64,000 nt of DNA from Amycolatopsis jejuensis. GTDB taxonomy: Bacteria > Actinomycetota > Actinomycetes > Mycobacteriales > Pseudonocardiaceae. The position numbers and the translations under genes are program-made. Below are positions 61,039 to 64,000 of this stretch, in pieces; positions within the stretch are counted from its first letter, which is position 1, and the number at the start of each line of letters is the position of its first letter. The notes under the pieces were generated by a model. It searched no databases. It had not been told where the DNA came from and was given only the letters and a program-made list of their open reading frames with translations. The stretch spans positions 1 through 64,000 of the forward strand of contig NZ_JNYZ01000033.1 in NCBI RefSeq assembly GCF_000717335.1, written 5' to 3'.

Positions 61039-61802
61039 CCCATCCGCCCATGGTCCACGCCGACGGCGTGTGCAAACGGTTCGAGCAGCTGGAGGTCCTG
61101 CGCGGGATCGACCTCGAGGTGGCCCGCGGGGAGGTGGTCTGCCTGCTCGGCCCGTCCGGTTCGGGGAAGTCGACGTTCCTGCGGTGCGTCAACCATCTCG
61201 AGCGCATCGACGGCGGCCGCCTGTCGGTGGACGGCGAGCTGGTCGGGTACCGGGAGGCCAGGGGCAAGCTCTGTGAGCTGAAACCGAGAGACGTGTGTGC
61301 CGAACGGGCGGACATCGGCATGGTGTTCCAGCGGTTCAACCTGTTCGCCCACCTGACGGCACTGGAGAACGTCGCCGCGGGACCGTTGCTCGTGCGCGGT
61401 ACCGGGCGTGCACCGGCATTCGAGCAGGCGGGGAAACTGCTCGCGGACGTCGGCCTCGGCGACCGCGGCGGCAGCTACCCCGCCGAGCTTTCCGGCGGAC
61501 AGCAGCAGCGCGTCGCGATCGCCCGTGCCCTTGCCATGAAACCGAAACTGATGCTGTTCGACGAACCGACGTCCGCGCTGGACCCGGAGCTGGTCGGCGA
61601 GGTCCTCGACGTCATGCGGGCGCTCGCGCGGGACGGGATGACCATGATCGTGGTCACGCACGAGATCGGCTTCGCCCGCGAGGTCGCCGACCGGGTGGTG
61701 TTCATGGACGGCGGGGTGATCGTCGAGGAAGGCACCCCGGCGGAGGTCATCGACGCACCCCGGCACGAACGGACGCAGGCATTCCTGTCCAAAGTCTGGT
61801 GA
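61035..61802 (+). CDS. Amino acid ABC transporter ATP-binding protein
   Basis: A 255-residue ATPase of the polar amino acid type. Walker A is GPSGSGKST, the Q-loop [20 protein letters not shown] is characteristic, the signature is LSGGQQQR, Walker B is LMLFDEP and the switch is VTHEIGFA. It completes a single-permease importer with the lipoprotein and permease upstream. GGAGG lies before ATG 61035. Confidence 0.95.
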   Translation: MTHPPMVHADGVCKRFEQLEVLRGIDLEVARGEVVCLLGPSGSGKSTFLRCVNHLERIDGGRLSVDGELVGYREARGKLCELKPRDVCAERADIGMVFQRFNLFAHLTALENVAAGPLLVRGTGRAPAFEQAGKLLADVGLGDRGGSYPAELSGGQQQRVAIARALAMKPKLMLFDEPTSALDPELVGEVLDVMRALARDGMTMIVVTHEIGFAREVADRVVFMDGGVIVEEGTPAEVIDAPRHERTQAFLSKVW

Positions 61803-61808
61803 ACTGTT

Positions 61809-61848
61809 GGCGGCCCGCTCCCGCCATTGTGCGTCGGAGCGGGCCGCC
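61809..61848. terminator. Bidirectional terminator between the ABC ATPase and amidohydrolase genes
   Basis: GGCGGCCCGCTCC and GGAGCGGGCCGCC form a perfect 13-bp stem with a 14-nt loop in the 47-bp gap between the two convergent stop codons. Confidence 0.8.
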
Positions 61849-61849
61849 C

Positions 61850-63313
61850 TCAAGCGCGTACCGGGCGTCCCGGCAGCACCGTGGGGTCGAGCACTCCGTC
61901 GCGCACCACCGGGATTCCGTTGACGAGCACGTGGACGAAGCCGGTCGACGGCCGGGTGGTCTCGCGATAGGTTGCGTTGTCGGTGACCGTTTCCGGGTCG
62001 AAGACGACGACATCTGCGTCCGCGCCGGGCCGCAAGCTGCCCTTCCGGGCCAGCGCGGGCACTCCGGTGGCGGCGATGCGAGCCGGAACCGTGCTGCAGC
62101 GCCGGATCGCCTCGGGCAGGCTCATCGCACCGGTTTCCCGGACGAGGGTCCGCAGGGTGCGGCCGTAGGTGCCAGCGGTGCGGGGATGGCCCGATACATC
62201 GCCGGGTAGCGGCCAGGCCAGCGAGTTGCGCGAGGTGGTCCGCCACACGGGTTCCATCGCATCGGAAGCGACCGCCGTGTCGCCGAAGAGAATCGCCCGA
62301 TCGAGCAGTTCCCGTGCGGTGGCCTCGGATTCGTCGAGGAAGTGGACGAAGGCCAGGTCGCTGCCGTGTTCGCCGCGCATCCGGCGCAGCTCGGCGGCAT
62401 CGGCCATCCGGCGGCCGCTGGCCACATGCTGGATCGACGACGGGGTCAATCCCCTGCGGTGCAACAGTTCGGGAGCGAGGAACGACGCACCGATCCCGGT
62501 CATGCCGCTGCCGTACGGGTACGCCTCGGTCGTGACCCGGGACCCGGCGGCCTGCGCGCGGGTGATGGTCGCATGCACCCGATCGAGGTGCCTGCCCGAG
62601 GTGCTGTTGACGTGGCAGTAGTGCATGTGCGCCCCGGTCTCGCCGGCCGTGCGGACGATCTCCTCCGCGCCGTCGATCAGTACGCCGGGATCCTGTTCGA
62701 CGAGATCGCGCGCGTGGGTGTAGGCCGGGCGGCCCGCGCGCACGGCAGCCGCGGCGAGCGCGACGTATTCCGCCGGAGCGACTGCCGGGGCGTAGCCGAT
62801 GGGAATACCCACACCGAGCGCACCGGCCGCGAGGTCCCCCTCGACCCTCGCGACGATCCGCTCGACCCGCGCCGGGGTCGTTTCCTGTTGCCACACCTCG
62901 ACGTTCATGGCCGCGAACACGTCCTGCAGGCGTCCGGTCCCGCGCACTCCGGCGAGCACTTCGAAACGGGCCGCACCCCAGCTGGTCGCGAAGCCGTAGT
63001 TGACCGGCCGCCCGTCGATCGCCGCCCGCGCGTACGCTGCCGCGACCGGGTACCGGCCGATCTCCAGCTCCAGCGCGGTGGTCACGCCGTCGAGCACCTG
63101 CAGGCGCATCCCGGGAATGTCGTCGCAATGGCTGTGCAGGTCGACGAATCCGGGCGCGACCACGTGGCCGCGGGCGTCGAGCACGGTCCGGCCTTCGAGC
63201 TCGCCCGGAGACAACGCACCGATGGTGCCACCGGTGATGCCCACCTCCCGGACCTCGTCGACGCCGGTGGCGGGGTCGACCACCCGGCCACCTCGGATCA
63301 CCACGTCGTACAC
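61850..63313 (-). CDS. Amidohydrolase, N-acyl-D-amino-acid deacylase-like
   Basis: A 487-residue amidohydrolase. Metal ligands appear in APGFVDLHSHCDDIPGM (HxH-like HSHCD), GAHMHYCHVNSTSGRHLDRV and the late Asp in ILFGDTAVASDAMEPVW. The end, KGSLRPGADADVVVFDPETV, is typical of D-aminoacylases and related urease-superfamily enzymes. I chose GTG 63313, with AAGGGAG about 10 nt before; the frame is open upstream but crosses the divergent DadA-like gene. With the DadA-like dehydrogenase it would release and oxidise D-amino acids. Confidence 0.88.
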   Translation of the reverse strand: MYDVVIRGGRVVDPATGVDEVREVGITGGTIGALSPGELEGRTVLDARGHVVAPGFVDLHSHCDDIPGMRLQVLDGVTTALELEIGRYPVAAAYARAAIDGRPVNYGFATSWGAARFEVLAGVRGTGRLQDVFAAMNVEVWQQETTPARVERIVARVEGDLAAGALGVGIPIGYAPAVAPAEYVALAAAAVRAGRPAYTHARDLVEQDPGVLIDGAEEIVRTAGETGAHMHYCHVNSTSGRHLDRVHATITRAQAAGSRVTTEAYPYGSGMTGIGASFLAPELLHRRGLTPSSIQHVASGRRMADAAELRRMRGEHGSDLAFVHFLDESEATARELLDRAILFGDTAVASDAMEPVWRTTSRNSLAWPLPGDVSGHPRTAGTYGRTLRTLVRETGAMSLPEAIRRCSTVPARIAATGVPALARKGSLRPGADADVVVFDPETVTDNATYRETTRPSTGFVHVLVNGIPVVRDGVLDPTVLPGRPVRA

Positions 63314-63388
63314 GCTGACGAGACTCCCTTCCCCGGCAACGGATTCCCCGCCCGGCACCTCGGGAAATGGTGCCTGCTCCGACCGTAC

Positions 63389-63410
63389 CTGCCGTTTGTC
63401 GGATCGGCAG
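63389..63410. promoter_or_regulatory. Dyad in the amidohydrolase/DadA-like divergent promoter
   Basis: CTGCCG and CGGCAG are inverted around TTTGTCGGAT. It contains CCGTTTGTCG, the decamer also found at 59048 ahead of the aminotransferase and ABC genes. The 198 bp between the divergent starts hold no gene. Confidence 0.35.
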
Positions 63411-63511
63411 ATTTCCCGGCGGGGTTTCGTGCGGATCGGACAGTGCCCGGGTACTGGCCGCTTGCTTAGCTTCGGGGAACCCGAATCCCGAGGTACCGAG
63501 GGGGCAATCCA

Positions 63512-64000
63512 GTGAGTCCGCATCCGCCCGGCCGAGTCGTGGTCGTCGGCGCCGGGGTCGTCGGCCTGTGCTGCGCCTGGCATCTGCTCCGGCGTGGCGC
63601 CGAGGTGACCGTCCTGGACCGCTCCGGCGTCGGCGCAGGGGCGTCGTGGGGCAACGCCGGGTACCTGACACCGGCCATGGCGGTGCCACTCCCGGAACCC
63701 GGTTTGCTCCGCGATGGCCTGCGCGGCCTCGCGTACCCCGACTCGCCGCTTGCCCTCGACCGGCGCCCGTCCGCGCACACTGCCGCTTTCCTGGCCGGAT
63801 TCGCCCGCAATGCGACCACCAGGCGCTGGCACCGGGGATTGGCCGGGCTCAGCGGACTGAGCCGGGACAGCGTCGCCGCTTTCGACGAGCTGATCGACGG
63901 CGGCGTGAAGTTCTCCACGCACGAATCCGTCATCCGGATCGGGCTCGAACAGCCGGGGGAAGCAGCAGGGCTCCGGCACGAATTCGACGCGGTGCGCGCG
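63512..64000 (+). CDS. FAD-dependent D-amino acid dehydrogenase-like protein (5' part, cut by window edge)
   Basis: The first 163 codons are visible, beginning at GTG 63512 behind GAGGGGG. Residues 8-30 are VVVVGAGVVGLCCAWHLLRR, the FAD dinucleotide motif, then VTVLDRSGVGAGASWGNAGY with the DadA-type GASxxNAG loop, and FAGFARN-like helical text further on. The remainder lies beyond the window. It would oxidise D-amino acids or a related amine to the 2-oxo acid, matching the D-aminoacylase-like gene opposite. Confidence 0.88.
   Translation, partial: MSPHPPGRVVVVGAGVVGLCCAWHLLRRGAEVTVLDRSGVGAGASWGNAGYLTPAMAVPLPEPGLLRDGLRGLAYPDSPLALDRRPSAHTAAFLAGFARNATTRRWHRGLAGLSGLSRDSVAAFDELIDGGVKFSTHESVIRIGLEQPGEAAGLRHEFDAVRA

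Overview
The window is very GC-rich, uses many GTG starts and 4-bp ATGA/GTGA gene overlaps, and carries actinobacterial families (PaaX, PucR, IorAB, a rifampicin-monooxygenase-like flavoprotein, N,N-dimethylformamidase-like protein). It most resembles an Amycolatopsis-like member of the Pseudonocardiales; that assignment is inference from gene content. No rRNA, tRNA or CRISPR array was seen. Almost everything is accessory catabolism, transport and one-component regulation, arranged as compact operons, each beside its own regulator.

Layout. (1) 1-6300: window-edge tail of an IS110-type transposase, then a small aromatic/acyl-CoA degradation cluster (Rieske oxygenase, NTF2-like protein, 2Fe-2S ferredoxin, ArsR-like regulator, aldehyde dehydrogenase, enoyl-CoA hydratase, two-domain VOC protein). 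Three AT-rich look-alike sites sit in its promoters. (2) 6277-8616: two decayed gene remnants behind a TetR regulator, divergent from an NmrA/QorB-like NAD(P)H protein. (3) 8688-21561: an 11-gene leftward operon divergent from a PaaX regulator. It encodes a FAD oxidoreductase, an SsuABC/TauABC-like transporter, a rhodanese-fold protein without its cysteine, an aldo/keto reductase, an MBL hydrolase, the two-subunit indolepyruvate-type ferredoxin oxidoreductase and a cyclase-family hydrolase. IorAB would make arylacetyl-CoA, the ligand class of PaaX, which suggests a self-inducing arylpyruvate pathway. (4) 21586-26673: an ABC-2 exporter followed by a large beta-propeller/phosphoesterase, with its Shine-Dalgarno inside a perfect hairpin. 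(5) 26782-36989: a GntR-controlled divergent locus. Leftward are MFS, SDR, DUF6081-like, IlvD/Edd dehydratase and ABM monooxygenase; rightward are HIT-like, class II aldolase, amidase, methyltransferase and NTF2-like. (6) 37057-40495: a 1068-residue helical-repeat protein of unknown role whose 3' end is tandemly duplicated and decayed. (7) 40501-45240: a secreted alpha/beta hydrolase, a small orphan, and an antibiotic-modification pair (MGT-type glycosyltransferase and Rox-like monooxygenase) behind a 19-codon leader ORF and an attenuator-like hairpin. (8) 45378-54086: a TetR regulon joined by one 21-bp operator at two consensus promoters: quinone oxidoreductase and MaoC on one side; MHS transporter, N,N-dimethylformamidase-like protein, saccharopine-dehydrogenase-like protein and acyl-CoA ligase on the other. 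(9) 54107-64000: PucR regulator, NifS-like aminotransferase, PfpI/isonitrile-hydratase-like protein, class I aminotransferase, polar amino acid ABC transporter, D-aminoacylase-like amidohydrolase and the start of a DadA-like dehydrogenase, probably amino acid or N-acyl-D-amino acid catabolism.

Start codons were set from Shine-Dalgarno sequences and overlaps. Product names come from recognised motifs and remembered family resemblance, not from database searches.
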